From contig PLET01000036.1 in NCBI GenBank assembly GCA_003137095.1, positions 895 to 44,560 of the forward strand: 43,666 bases of DNA. Direction: 5' to 3'. The position numbers were made by a program, and so were the translations under genes. Origin of the DNA: Gammaproteobacteria bacterium (GTDB lineage: Bacteria > Pseudomonadota > Gammaproteobacteria > Steroidobacterales > Steroidobacteraceae). Shown piece by piece: positions 1 through 8,976 of this stretch (within the stretch, counting starts at the first letter, position 1; each line of letters begins with the position of its first letter). A model generated the notes under the pieces. The model saw nothing but the letters and a program-made list of their open reading frames with translations. It had not been told where the DNA came from and made no database searches.

Positions 1-870
1 GATGCCCATTACCGCATGTCGCTGCTGCCGCACTCGGCCGCCACGCTGGAGAAATCCCTGCATGCCACCATGACCGCGCTGCTCATGGAGGACGCCTACC
101 GCGAGCGCTACAGCACCATCGAGCCGCGCGCGGTGTTCGAATTCGTGAGCCTGGATCGGGACTACAGCGGCAGCATCTTCAGCTGCTTGCGCGCCGCCCG
201 CGAGAACGCCCGCGCCGTGCGCGGCTCGCTCACCTCGGAGCTGTGGGTGACGCTGAACTCGACGTGGCTCGATGCGCGCTCGATGGCGGCGCGGCGCACG
301 CCCGGCGCCGACATCGGCCAGTTCGTCGAGTGGGTGAAGGAGCGCTCGCATCTGACGCGCGGCGTCACCATCGGCACCATGCTGCGCGACGAGGCCTTCC
401 ATTTCACCCGCATCGGCACCTTCCTGGAGCGCGCCGACAGCACGGCGCGCATCCTCACCGCGCATCAGGGCGACCTGGTGCCGGGGGCGGACGCGGGCGT
501 GGTGCCGGACCCTTACGAATGGAGCGTGCTGCTGCGCGCCCTGTCGGCCTTCGAGGTCTACCGACGGGTGTACCGCGACGTGATCACGCCGACCAAGGTG
601 GCGCAGATGCTCATCCTGCGCGATGACATGCCGCGCTCGCTGCTGCGCTGCTGCAAGGAGGTCTACCAGAACCTGCGCTCCGTCGCCAACGAGCATTCGG
701 CCGAGACCGAGCGGCGCGCGGGCGAGATGCATGCCATGCTGCATTTCACGCGCATGGAGGACATCGCGGCGGGCGGCCTGCCGCACTTTCTCGAAGCATT
801 CTTGGGTAGGGTGCGCGATCTCGGTGATCGCATCGCCTCGGACTTCCTGGTTCCACCGGCGGAGGCTTGA
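1..870 (+). CDS. alpha-E domain protein (DUF403), 5' end outside the window
   Basis: The reading frame is open from base 1 and enters mid-protein, so the ATG at 16 is internal; about 25-30 N-terminal residues are missing compared with the usual alpha-E length of roughly 310. The all-helical alpha-E family is recognised from the FLERADSTARIL segment after FHFTRIGT, which repeats the ERAxxTAR signature normally also found near the N-terminus. Family members sit beside a circularly permuted ATP-grasp protein, a transglutaminase and the Anbu peptidase. Here the transglutaminase starts 4 bases downstream and Anbu follows. The ATP-grasp gene would be expected just left of the window. The biochemical role is not established; cytoplasmic, probably peptide ligation or turnover by association. 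Confidence 0.9.
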   Translation, partial: DAHYRMSLLPHSAATLEKSLHATMTALLMEDAYRERYSTIEPRAVFEFVSLDRDYSGSIFSCLRAARENARAVRGSLTSELWVTLNSTWLDARSMAARRTPGADIGQFVEWVKERSHLTRGVTIGTMLRDEAFHFTRIGTFLERADSTARILTAHQGDLVPGADAGVVPDPYEWSVLLRALSAFEVYRRVYRDVITPTKVAQMLILRDDMPRSLLRCCKEVYQNLRSVANEHSAETERRAGEMHAMLHFTRMEDIAAGGLPHFLEAFLGRVRDLGDRIASDFLVPPAEA

Positions 871-874
871 TTCC

Positions 875-1681
875 ATGCAGCTGCACATACGGCACGAAAC
901 CCGCTATCGCTATGACCGCCCCGTCAAGTACAGCGTGCAAAGCCTGCACCTGACGCCGCGGCGCGATGCCAGCCAGCGCGCGCTCACCTGGAACATCTCG
1001 GCGCCCGGGCGGCGCCTCGAGCAGGTCGACGCCTACGGCAACATCTCGCATCTGCTCACCATCGAGGAGCCGCACCGCGAGATTCACATCGTCGTCAGCG
1101 GCGTGGTCGAGACCGCCGACATCGAGGGGCGCCAGGACGACGGACCCCTCTCGCCCCTCGCCTATCTCGCGCCCACCTTGCTGACGGCGCCGAACGAGGA
1201 TCTGAAGGCATTCGCGAACGCCACCTTGAACGGGATCAACGACCCGCGCGAGCGCGCCCGGGCGCTGGCCGATGCGGTGTGCACCGCGGTGCGCTACAAG
1301 CCGGGCACCAGCGACGTGCAGGACAGCGCGGCGGTGGCCTTCAAGAGCGGCGAAGGCGTGTGCCAGGACCATGCGCATGTCTACCTCGCCTCGGCGCGTT
1401 CGGTCGGCATTCCGGCGCGCTATGTGAGCGGCTACCTCTACACCGGCGATACCGACGATGCGGCGAGCCACGCGTGGGTGGATGTCTGGCTCGGCACCGA
1501 GATCGGCTGGCAGAGTCTCGACGTCACCCACAAGCGCCCGGCGATCCGCAGCTATTGCCGGCTCGCCGTCGGCCGCGACTACCTGGACGCCGCGCCCGTG
1601 CGCGGCGTGCGCCAGGGCGGCGGCGGCGAGAAAATGGAGGCCAACGTGCTGGTGGCGGAGTCGGCGCGAGAGCAGCAGTAG
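875..1681 (+). CDS. Transglutaminase-like cysteine protease of the Anbu cluster
   Basis: This 268-residue protein has the N-terminal beta domain of bacterial transglutaminases (MQLHIRHETRYRYDRPV, which opens this family) and then the catalytic core. The Cys lies in GEGVCQDHAHV, the His in SHAWVDVW, and the Asp is probably the one in SLDVTHK, so the triad looks complete. ATG 875 was chosen because it lies 4 bases after the alpha-E stop and matches the family N-terminus; the open frame further upstream only overlaps alpha-E. No signal peptide is visible, so it should be cytoplasmic. It probably acts as a peptidase or amide-bond enzyme on the same substrate as its neighbours. The operon assignment is firm; the substrate is unknown. 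Confidence 0.92.
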   Translation: MQLHIRHETRYRYDRPVKYSVQSLHLTPRRDASQRALTWNISAPGRRLEQVDAYGNISHLLTIEEPHREIHIVVSGVVETADIEGRQDDGPLSPLAYLAPTLLTAPNEDLKAFANATLNGINDPRERARALADAVCTAVRYKPGTSDVQDSAAVAFKSGEGVCQDHAHVYLASARSVGIPARYVSGYLYTGDTDDAASHAWVDVWLGTEIGWQSLDVTHKRPAIRSYCRLAVGRDYLDAAPVRGVRQGGGGEKMEANVLVAESAREQQ

Positions 1682-1700
1682 TCATGTATTCTCTGGCGCC

Positions 1701-2426
1701 ATGACCTATTGTGTGGGCCTGCTGGTCGACACCGGCCTGGTGATGCTGTCCGATTCACGGACCAACGCCGGTGTCGACCAGATCAACACCTTTCGCAAGA
1801 TGGCGACCTTCCAGCGCCCGCACGATCGCGTGCTGGTGCTGCTGTCGGCCGGCAATCTGGCGATCACCCAGGCCGTCATCCAGCTGCTGCACGAGGCGCC
1901 GGACCCCGACGAGGCGGCCGGGATCTATCGGGCCACCAACATGTTCAACGCCGCGCGGGTGGTGGGCGATGCGCTGCGCGAGATCCACGTGCGCGACGCG
2001 GAGTCGCTGAAGGATCAGGGCCATGAGTTCAACGCCACCTTCATCTTGGGCGGCCAGATCGTCGGCGAGCCGCCGCGCCTCTTCAATATCTATGCCGCCG
2101 GAAACTTCATCGAATCCTCGAATGACACGCCCTACTTCCAGATCGGCGAGTCCAAATACGGCAAGCCCATCATCGACCGGGTGATCTCCCGCAGCTCGAG
2201 CCTCGCGCAGGCGGCCAAATGTGCGCTCATCTCCATGGATTCGACCATCCGCTCGAATCTGTCGGTGGGCGCGCCCTTGGACCTCGCGATCATCCGGCGC
2301 GACGAATTTCGGCTGGCCGCGCACATCAACATCGACCTCGAGCACGAATACTTCAAGATGATCCGCAGCCGCTGGGGCTTCGCGCTGCGCGAGATCTTCA
2401 GCGAATTGCCCGATCCTCATTGGTAG
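1701..2426 (+). CDS. Anbu, proteasome-type N-terminal nucleophile peptidase
   Basis: The 241-residue product begins MTYCVGLLVDTG, and after Met removal Thr becomes the N-terminal nucleophile expected of Ntn hydrolases. DSRTNAGVDQINTFRKM is the family hallmark and carries the active-site Asp and Lys equivalents. Anbu is a bacterial relative of the 20S proteasome beta subunit and HslV; published structures describe open ring or lock-washer assemblies without a known unfoldase. The start at 1701 leaves 19 bases after the transglutaminase stop and puts Thr at position 2, which decides the choice over the longer upstream frame. It is the last gene of the alpha-E/transglutaminase/Anbu unit and is followed by a strong hairpin. 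Confidence 0.94.
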   Translation: MTYCVGLLVDTGLVMLSDSRTNAGVDQINTFRKMATFQRPHDRVLVLLSAGNLAITQAVIQLLHEAPDPDEAAGIYRATNMFNAARVVGDALREIHVRDAESLKDQGHEFNATFILGGQIVGEPPRLFNIYAAGNFIESSNDTPYFQIGESKYGKPIIDRVISRSSSLAQAAKCALISMDSTIRSNLSVGAPLDLAIIRRDEFRLAAHINIDLEHEYFKMIRSRWGFALREIFSELPDPHW

Positions 2427-2444
2427 CCGCGGTCGCGCCGCGGC
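2426..2444. terminator. GC hairpin between convergent genes
   Basis: A perfect 7-bp stem (GCCGCGG / CCGCGGC) with the 5-base loop TCGCG starts on the last base of the Anbu stop codon and lies before the convergent metallohydrolase stop. It could stop transcription from both sides. There is no T-run, so intrinsic termination is inferred only from position and symmetry. Confidence 0.4.
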
Positions 2445-2457
2445 CTCATTCCTGTGC

Positions 2458-5010
2458 TCATTCCTGGGCGACGAATACCGCCCGGGCCTTGGCGAGGGTC
2501 TCGAGCACGCGGCGCTTCTCCGCGGCGCTGTTCCAATCCGGATAGGCGTCGGTGGCCTGCGTGACGCGCTCGATCCAGGCGGCGAAATAGCGCGCATCCT
2601 CAGGCGATCGCGGCGGCCGCCCGCCGATGGTGACGTAGATGGGACTGGTGGTCGCGTACACGTAATCGTCGAGCACCGGATGGATCGCCCCCACGGTGGT
2701 CGCGCGCAGCACGCACCAGCCGCTGCGCTTGAGTGTGATGCTGCCGCTGAACTCGCCGTGATCCACGGGCTTACCGCCGGCGAAGGAGCGCATCACCTGC
2801 CCATTGCACACCAGCTCCAGATGATCCACCGGCACGATGGATTGCAGGCGCACGGAATAACTCACCCGCGCGGGTGCGGCCGGGAATGTCAATTCATCGC
2901 CGATGCCCGCACCGCCTAAGGTCAGCCCCAGGAGCGGCCCGTTGGTCGCGAAGCTGCGCCCCGCCTTGAGGGCCGCGAGCCAGCGCGCCGGATCAATGGC
3001 GCCGGCCGGCACGCGGGCATACACCCGGTTCATGCCCACCGGCCCGTGCAGCGAGGCGTAGTTCGCCATGGCATCGGTGCCGCCGGCCGCCGGCAGCCGA
3101 TAACCGAGATTCAGCAGCTGATACCACACCGCCGCGGTCGCGCGGTGCTCGCTGAAGCCGTCGATCTCGATGTAATCGACCTTGCCGAGCGCCACGTCGA
3201 CCGGCAGTTCGTTCGTCAGGCTCTGCCGCGGTGAGGCGAGCGGCTGCGGATACTCATCGAAGGGATGCACATAGCCGACCAGCGCGCCGCGCGCGTGCGC
3301 GATGTCGGCGATGTCGGCGTTCATCGGATACAGGCTGGCGGCGGCGCTCAAGGGGTAGCCGGCATAGCCGGGCAGCACGATCCCGTCGATGTCGAGGAGT
3401 CCCAGATGGCCCCAGTAGCTGGTGTGATATTCCTGGCCATGCAGCACCAGCGCGTCGGGCTGCGAGGCCGGATCGGTGCGCCGGCCGTTGTAGGCGATGT
3501 CCGGAAAGCGCTGCTCCTTGTTGACGATGAGCGCGTGCACCAGGCCGAGACCCTCCGCCTGCGCCTGCATCACCAGATGCGCCGGCGTATTGTGATAGGC
3601 GCCGCCGTAATTCATGTGCACGTGCACGTCCGCGCTCACCCAGCGGCCGGCATCCGGCACGGTCCATGTGCCCTCGTCGAGATTGACGGCGATGCTCGAG
3701 GTCTGCGAGGCGGTCAGGTTCAGCACGTGGCGCTCGAGCCGGCGCTCGAAGCCATGCATGACCTCGACCGTGACGGTGCCGGCCGGAACATCGATCCAGG
3801 CATCGCCGCGGGTGTGGAAATAATGCGCCTCGTAGGCGCGCTCGCGCCGGTCGAAGCCGTCATCGGCGTTGATCCAGGCATCCTCCGGTGCATGAAACAG
3901 GCCGGCAGAATCGGTCACGCTGATGCGCGCCGCAGCCGGATTGCCGCGGGCATCGTGCAGGTCGAGATGCACACGCGCCATCGGCACAAGGTATTGGCGC
4001 GTCGCCGCCCCGAGGGGGTGCGCCGCCCCGCCGGGCACGGCGATCAGGGCAATTTCCGTATTGCCGGTGCGATTGGCGATGAAGGCGATGCGGCTGCCGT
4101 CCGGCGACCAGCGCGGGCTGGTCTGATCCCAGGCATCATAAGTCAGCGGCAGCGCATCGCCGCCGCCGGCCGGCATCAGCCACAGGTTGTTCCACGAGCG
4201 CCCCTCGTAGGAGCTGTACACCAGCCGCGAGCCGTCGGGAGATAACTCCGGGCGCGCCTTCCAATTGGTCTCCTCATAGTGAAACTCGGCGGCGCCGGCA
4301 TAGCCGTCCGGCGTCGCATGCATCCGCCAGAATCCGCCCGTGCCATACAGATGGTTGCGATTGGAAACGAACAGGATATCGCGGCCGTCGCGCGACCAGA
4401 CCGGATTGATCTCGTGGTCGAACGGGCTGTAGTAATAGCGCGGCAGATCGCTGCGATGCTCGCCCGTGAGCCGCGCGAGGTTGCCGAGCGTGCCGCCGTC
4501 GAAATCCGCGGTGAACACGTGAAAATGCCGGTTGTAGAGCGTCGAGACGAACACGATCCGCCGGCCGTCGGGCGAGAAGCGCGGTTCGACGTTCACCGCG
4601 CCGTTGCGGGTGAGCGCCCGGGTGGCGCCGCTCTGCAAGTTAAGGCACCACAGCTCCACCGCGTCCGCCCGATAGGAGCTGTAGATCACCCAGCGTCCGT
4701 CGGGCGACCAATCCGGCTGGTAGTCATAGGCCCCGGCCGTGAGCTGCCGGGCGGCTGCGCCGTCGAGGCGCTGGCGCCACAGCGAGCCGGCCATGGCATA
4801 GATCAACTCCTGGGAATCCGGCGACCAGGCGAGGCCGCTCGGACCACTGGTCAGCTGCGGCAGGTACATCTCGCGGAAATAGTAGGGGTGCGGCAGATCG
4901 ATCTGCCTGAGCACCGGCAGGCGCTGTGCCAGCGACGAGCCGCCCGCCAGGCCGGCGGCGAGCAGCAACACGCTCCAGGGCCGCAGGCGCCTCGCGGGGT
5001 GGGTTGGCAT
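2458..5010 (-). CDS. Secreted TolB-like PD40 / PHP-type (CehA/McbA-like) metallohydrolase
   Basis: This 850-residue protein starts with a signal peptide (RR, a Leu/Ala core, then SSLAQ). The N-terminal half (about 45-340) has several PD40/WD40-like repeats with the WSPDGR or FSPDGR signature. A short beta-sandwich linker follows. The C-terminal third is a PHP-type phosphoesterase domain of the CehA/McbA group: DVHVH, HGQEYH, GYVHPFDEYP, EIDGFSEHR and AAGGTDAM supply His/Asp/Glu metal ligands. ATG 5010 is preferred over one 10 codons upstream because GAGGA lies 6 bases before it and the signal peptide then starts correctly. CehA/McbA relatives hydrolyse carbamate and phosphoester compounds; the true substrate is unknown. 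It is monocistronic and convergent with the Anbu cluster. Confidence 0.88.
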   Translation of the reverse strand: MPTHPARRLRPWSVLLLAAGLAGGSSLAQRLPVLRQIDLPHPYYFREMYLPQLTSGPSGLAWSPDSQELIYAMAGSLWRQRLDGAAARQLTAGAYDYQPDWSPDGRWVIYSSYRADAVELWCLNLQSGATRALTRNGAVNVEPRFSPDGRRIVFVSTLYNRHFHVFTADFDGGTLGNLARLTGEHRSDLPRYYYSPFDHEINPVWSRDGRDILFVSNRNHLYGTGGFWRMHATPDGYAGAAEFHYEETNWKARPELSPDGSRLVYSSYEGRSWNNLWLMPAGGGDALPLTYDAWDQTSPRWSPDGSRIAFIANRTGNTEIALIAVPGGAAHPLGAATRQYLVPMARVHLDLHDARGNPAAARISVTDSAGLFHAPEDAWINADDGFDRRERAYEAHYFHTRGDAWIDVPAGTVTVEVMHGFERRLERHVLNLTASQTSSIAVNLDEGTWTVPDAGRWVSADVHVHMNYGGAYHNTPAHLVMQAQAEGLGLVHALIVNKEQRFPDIAYNGRRTDPASQPDALVLHGQEYHTSYWGHLGLLDIDGIVLPGYAGYPLSAAASLYPMNADIADIAHARGALVGYVHPFDEYPQPLASPRQSLTNELPVDVALGKVDYIEIDGFSEHRATAAVWYQLLNLGYRLPAAGGTDAMANYASLHGPVGMNRVYARVPAGAIDPARWLAALKAGRSFATNGPLLGLTLGGAGIGDELTFPAAPARVSYSVRLQSIVPVDHLELVCNGQVMRSFAGGKPVDHGEFSGSITLKRSGWCVLRATTVGAIHPVLDDYVYATTSPIYVTIGGRPPRSPEDARYFAAWIERVTQATDAYPDWNSAAEKRRVLETLAKARAVFVAQE

Positions 5011-5090
5011 GAACGTTCCTCGTCGTTGATAATGGCCCATCTTAGCGGCTCACCGCCCCGGTGGCCGCCCACCACCCCCGAAGGATCCTC

Positions 5091-5180
5091 ATGTCCCACG
5101 TTCTTCTGGTCCCTTGCTCCCCGTACCGTCAGGTCCGGGTAAGCCGGCCGCCCGGCGACGCCGGCACGCGGTTCGATTGA
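5091..5180 (+). CDS. Possible 29-codon leader peptide overlapping the ribA start
   Basis: ATG 5091 has a good ribosome binding site (AAGGA, 5 bases upstream). The short frame, beginning MSHVLLVPCSPYRQV, ends with TGA at 5178-5180, which overlaps the TTG at 5177 proposed as the ribA start (TTGA). That geometry suits translational coupling. The peptide resembles nothing I recognise and may be a chance frame. Confidence 0.28.
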   Translation: MSHVLLVPCSPYRQVRVSRPPGDAGTRFD

Positions 5181-5755
5181 AGCGCGTCGTCGTCAGCGCC
5201 CTGCCGACGCGCGCCGGCCGTTTCGACATCTACGGCTACGAGTCGCCGTCCGGCATCGAGCATGTCGCATTGGTGTGCGGCGGCCTGCCGCCGCGGCAGC
5301 CGGCGCTGGTGAGAGTCCACTCCGAATGCCTGACGGGCGAGGCCTTCGGCTCGCTGCGCTGTGATTGCCGCGCCCAGCTCGACCTGGCGCTCGATGCCAT
5401 CACCGCCCAGGCGTCCGGGATCCTGGTGTATCTGCGCGGCCATGAGGGCCGCGGCGTCGGCCTGATCAACAAACTGCGCGCCTATGCGCTGCAGGATCTC
5501 GGCCACAACACCGTGCGCGCCAATCGTGAGCTCGGCCTGCCGGCGGACGACCGCGACTACGGCGACGCGGCCGCGATCTTGCGGGATCTCGGCGTGCAAA
5601 CGCTGCGCCTGATGACCAACAACCCCGCCAAGATTCGCGGCCTCACCGCCGCCGGGCTCACCGTGGTCGAACGCGTGCCGATCGTGGCGGCCGCCACGGC
5701 CGAGAACGCCGCCTACCTGCGCACCAAGGAAGAGGAGCTCGGGCACCTGTTCTAG
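5177..5755 (+). CDS. ribA: GTP cyclohydrolase II
   Basis: The enzyme opens the imidazole ring of GTP to give the first dedicated riboflavin precursor. It is the stand-alone RibA type, not fused to RibB. The zinc site is intact: SECLTGEAFGSLRCDC provides the three cysteines. The region HEGRGVGLINKLRAYALQ and the segment LMTNNPAKIRGLTAAG match the substrate-binding and catalytic parts. From LKRVVVSALPTRAGRF the alignment with the roughly 196-residue E. coli protein is direct, so the start is placed at TTG 5177 (192 residues). The only other in-frame upstream start is a TTG at 5114, which would add an unrelated 21 residues. No in-frame ATG or GTG exists upstream, which is unusual for a housekeeping gene. 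Confidence 0.92.
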   Translation: MKRVVVSALPTRAGRFDIYGYESPSGIEHVALVCGGLPPRQPALVRVHSECLTGEAFGSLRCDCRAQLDLALDAITAQASGILVYLRGHEGRGVGLINKLRAYALQDLGHNTVRANRELGLPADDRDYGDAAAILRDLGVQTLRLMTNNPAKIRGLTAAGLTVVERVPIVAAATAENAAYLRTKEEELGHLF

Positions 5756-5817
5756 GTCGGCCGGCCGGCGGGCCCGGCGCGGATTTCATTCGCGCGCGGC
5801 CGGTATATCCTGCCGCC

Positions 5818-6225
5818 ATGGCGGTCACCGCGGAATTCACCCAGTACGTGCTCGACCAGCTCGAGGGCCTCGGCGGGGTCACGGCACGGCGCATGTTCGG
5901 CGGCGTCGGACTGTACGGCGGCAGCCCGCGGGGCGGCGCGCTGTTTTTCGCGCTCATCGCCGGCGACGTGTTGTATTTCAAGGTGGACGACTCCAATCGC
6001 GCGCCCTTCACCGACTGCGGCGCGCGCCCCTTTCGCCCGTTCAAGGACAAGCCGCGGCTCAGCATGAGCTACTACGAGGTGCCCGCGCACGTGCTCGAGG
6101 ATGCCGAACAATGCACGGCCTGGGCGCGCCGCTCGCTGGCCGTGGCCCTGGCATCGACGTCGCGCGGCACTGCGCGCCGTCCGCGAACCCCCCGATCCGC
6201 TCGGGGCGCGGCGCCCAGACGCTGA
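5818..6225 (+). CDS. TfoX N-terminal domain protein
   Basis: The 135-residue product carries only the TfoX/Sxy N-terminal domain: VTARRMFGGVGLYG, then LFFALIAGDVLYFKVD and FRPFKDKPRLSMSYYEVP. In full-length TfoX/Sxy proteins this domain is joined to a C-terminal domain and promotes CRP-dependent competence expression. Short stand-alone versions are widespread and their role is unclear. The C-terminal 30 residues are Arg/Ala/Pro-rich and probably disordered. It follows ribA by 62 bases on the same strand; a shared transcript is possible but not shown. Confidence 0.8.
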   Translation: MAVTAEFTQYVLDQLEGLGGVTARRMFGGVGLYGGSPRGGALFFALIAGDVLYFKVDDSNRAPFTDCGARPFRPFKDKPRLSMSYYEVPAHVLEDAEQCTAWARRSLAVALASTSRGTARRPRTPRSARGAAPRR

Positions 6226-6328
6226 TCTCGATGCGACCGCATCGCGGTGCCCGTGCGGTGCCGTGCAGCAATCGGCCGGCTCGTGCCACTGCTGCAAACC
6301 GCATGGCAATCTGTTAGGGTTTCCTGGA

Positions 6329-6655
6329 ATGCGTTTCACGCTCAAATCGCTGGGTTTGCTGTTCGTGCTGTTGTCGGCGCAAGAGGGCGCCGTCGTTCAC
6401 GAGCTGACGCATCTGCCCGGCCACGCCGCGGACCTGCGCGGCAGCGAAGTGCGGCTGCAGGCCGGCGCCGCCGCGGATACCGCCTGTGCGCTGTGCCCCC
6501 TTTTCGATCAGGCCTCGACGCCCGCCTTCAGCCATGCCTTTCAGGTTCCCCGGCTGCTGCGCGCCGACCTCGCGCGCAGCCCCGAGCATGCCGATGCGGC
6601 CACCGACGCCGCCGTTCCCACGCCGCGCAGCCGCGGCCCGCCCTCCCATAGCTGA
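6329..6655 (+). CDS. Small exported Cys/His protein upstream of a TonB receptor (DUF2946-like)
   Basis: This 108-residue protein starts with a hydrophobic leader (LGLLFVLLSAQEGAVVHE) and carries HELTHLPGHA followed by a CALC motif, so His and Cys side chains could bind a metal. Small exported proteins with a CxxC near the middle, such as the DUF2946 group, are often encoded next to TonB-dependent receptors, and here the receptor begins 68 bases downstream. ATG 6329 was chosen because it opens the leader; the longer frame upstream overlaps the preceding gene without similarity. Metal handling is an inference from residue content and context. Confidence 0.55.
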   Translation: MRFTLKSLGLLFVLLSAQEGAVVHELTHLPGHAADLRGSEVRLQAGAAADTACALCPLFDQASTPAFSHAFQVPRLLRADLARSPEHADAATDAAVPTPRSRGPPSHS

Positions 6656-6723
6656 CAACCGTCGTCGTCGCGTCGCCCGTTACGGGAGGCGTGCGTCTTG
6701 CAGCTATTTCGGAGTTGATTCTC

Positions 6724-8943
6724 ATGTCCAGAATATTCCCCTGGTCCGCGGCCGCCGCGGTCATCGCCGCATCCAGCGCCGCGGCGCAATCCGTCACAAC
6801 ATCCGCTGCGCCCGCATCGAGCGCACCCGCAGCTGCCGCGGCGGCAGCGGATTCCGCGGCCGACCTCAACACGCTGCCTGCCATCGTGGTCACCGCGCAG
6901 CGTCTCGATGAGAGCCGCTCGCACATCCAAACCCAGACCGGCGCCTCGACCTACACCATCGATGCAGCCGCGGTTGCGGCCACGCCGGGCGGCGACAACA
7001 CCCTGCTCAATCAGGTCATCATGCAGGCGCCCGAGGTGGCACAGGATTCCTTCGGGCAATTCCACGTACGCGGCGAGCACAATGGCCTGCAATACCGCCT
7101 GAATGGCGTGATTTTGCCGGAAGGCATCAGCGTCTTCGGCCAGTCCCTCGATCCGCGCCTGATCTCCTCGATGAGCCTGATCACCGGCGCACTGCCCGCC
7201 GAGTACGGCCTGCGCACGGCGGGCATCATCGATTTGACCACCAAGAGCGGCATCCAGCAGCCGGGCGGGGCGGTCTCGATCTATGGCGGCAGCCACGGCC
7301 AGGTCCAGCCGAGCATCAATTATGGCGGCGGCGAGGGGGCTTTCAGCTACTTCGTGTCGGGCGATTTTTTGCGCAACGACCTCGGCATCGAATCGCCGGA
7401 CGGCAGCTCCAATCCCATCCACGACCACACCACCCAATATCATGGCTTCGGCTATTTCGAGGACATCCTCGACGAGCAGAACCGCGTCGCGCTGATGCTC
7501 GGCAGCTCGGTCGGCAAATTCCAGATTCCGGATCTGTATAGCGAGCAGCCGCCGCTCGGCCTGACGGTGGATGGACAGACGGCGTATCCAAGCCAGAACC
7601 TCGATGAGAACCAACGCGAGGTGACCCAATTCGGTGCGCTCAGCTGGCAGCACTCGGCGGGCGCTCTGGACGTGCAGACCTCCTTCATCGCGCGCTATTC
7701 CAGCCTGACGTTCAGTCCCGATCCGCTGGGGGATCTCTTGTTCACCGGCATTGCGCAGCAGGCTTTCAAGCAAAACGTCGCCTATGCCGGACAAAGCGAC
7801 GGCGCCTATCATCTGAACGACAGCCACACCGTGCGCGCCGGCGTGTATCTGCAGACCGATCATTCGATCAGCCAGACCACCTCCCAGGTGCTGGTGACGG
7901 ATGACCTCGGCGCGCCGCTCACCGAGGTGCCGACGGCCATCATCGACAACGGTTCGGCCACCGAATGGCTCGAAAGCGCCTACCTGCAGGACGAGTGGAA
8001 GGTGCAGCCGAATTTCACCTTCAATTATGGCGTGCGGCTCGACCGCTTCACCGCCTACACCTCGGCCAGCCAGGCGAGCCCGCGCCTGAATGCGGTCTGG
8101 CAGCCCCTGGCCGACACCACCGTGCATGCCGGCTACTCGCGCTATTTGTCGCCGCCGCCGTTCGAGCTGGTCGGCGCCAAGGACATCGCGCTGTTTCAGA
8201 ACACCACCTCACCACCGCTCTCCCCCGCGGCGGATCCGCCGCTGCCCGAGCGCGCCAATTACTACGATCTCGGGGTGCAGCAGAAGCTCAGCCGCGCCTT
8301 CACCCTGGGGCTCGACTCGTATTACAAGCAGTCGGTGAATCTAATCGACGAGGGCCAGTTCGGCGCGCCCATCATCCTCACGCCGTTCAATTACCGCTAC
8401 GGCAAGCAGTACGGCGCCGAATTCACCCTCAATTACACCACCAAGGAATTCACCGCTTACCTGAATCTCGCGGCGCAAAGCGCCAAGGGCAAGCAGATCG
8501 ATTCGGCGCAATTCAATTTCGTGCCGGCGGATCTGGCCTATATCGTCAATAATTACATTCACCTGGATCACGAACAGCAGCACACCGCCTCGGGCGGGGT
8601 GTCCTACCTGTGGATGGGCACGCGCTTCAGCGCCGACTTCGTGTTCGGCTCCGGACTGCGCGCCGATCTGCCGCTGCCGGCCGGCGTCACCACCGCCTAC
8701 GGCGGCACCGGCATACCGAATGGCGAGAGCCTGCCGGTGTACACCCAGGTCAACACCGGATTGACGCATCGGTTCACCATCCCGGGCGCCGGCACGCTCA
8801 CCGCACGTTTCGATGTCATCAATATCTTTGACAAGGAATATCAGATCCGCAACGGCACCGGCGTCGGCGTCGGCGCACCGCAGTTTGGTCCACGTCGTGG
8901 ACTGTTCTTCGGGCTGTCCAAATCCATCGGACCGGCAGACTAG
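6724..8943 (+). CDS. TonB-dependent outer-membrane receptor
   Basis: The 739-residue protein has a signal peptide ending near SAAAQ, an Ala-rich spacer, a TonB-box-like LPAIVVTAQR and a plug domain (about 55-180: LLNQVIMQAPEV, FHVRGEHNGLQYRLNG, SGI near the end). A C-terminal beta-barrel follows, with the family's late FDVINIFDKEYQIRNGTG segment. Start 6724 has GGAG 9 bases upstream; a GTG at 6691 has purines too close to it. The last residue is Asp rather than the common aromatic, since a short tail follows the final strand. It should import a siderophore, metal chelate or other large nutrient using TonB/ExbBD, none of which lies in this window. The CxxC protein upstream hints at a metal ligand. 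Confidence 0.93.
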   Translation: MSRIFPWSAAAAVIAASSAAAQSVTTSAAPASSAPAAAAAAADSAADLNTLPAIVVTAQRLDESRSHIQTQTGASTYTIDAAAVAATPGGDNTLLNQVIMQAPEVAQDSFGQFHVRGEHNGLQYRLNGVILPEGISVFGQSLDPRLISSMSLITGALPAEYGLRTAGIIDLTTKSGIQQPGGAVSIYGGSHGQVQPSINYGGGEGAFSYFVSGDFLRNDLGIESPDGSSNPIHDHTTQYHGFGYFEDILDEQNRVALMLGSSVGKFQIPDLYSEQPPLGLTVDGQTAYPSQNLDENQREVTQFGALSWQHSAGALDVQTSFIARYSSLTFSPDPLGDLLFTGIAQQAFKQNVAYAGQSDGAYHLNDSHTVRAGVYLQTDHSISQTTSQVLVTDDLGAPLTEVPTAIIDNGSATEWLESAYLQDEWKVQPNFTFNYGVRLDRFTAYTSASQASPRLNAVWQPLADTTVHAGYSRYLSPPPFELVGAKDIALFQNTTSPPLSPAADPPLPERANYYDLGVQQKLSRAFTLGLDSYYKQSVNLIDEGQFGAPIILTPFNYRYGKQYGAEFTLNYTTKEFTAYLNLAAQSAKGKQIDSAQFNFVPADLAYIVNNYIHLDHEQQHTASGGVSYLWMGTRFSADFVFGSGLRADLPLPAGVTTAYGGTGIPNGESLPVYTQVNTGLTHRFTIPGAGTLTARFDVINIFDKEYQIRNGTGVGVGAPQFGPRRGLFFGLSKSIGPAD

Positions 8944-8976
8944 CCACATCAGACTAGAACCTAGAACCGCAGGTCG

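Noticed and set aside
746..2597. Minus-strand frames opposite the Anbu cluster
   Set aside because: No domain, no ribosome site, and the opposite strand holds three conserved genes.
6541..8127. Long open frame on the minus strand opposite the TonB receptor
   Set aside because: It lacks any recognisable domain and mirrors the codon pattern of the receptor in GC-rich DNA; the plus-strand protein is clearly real.
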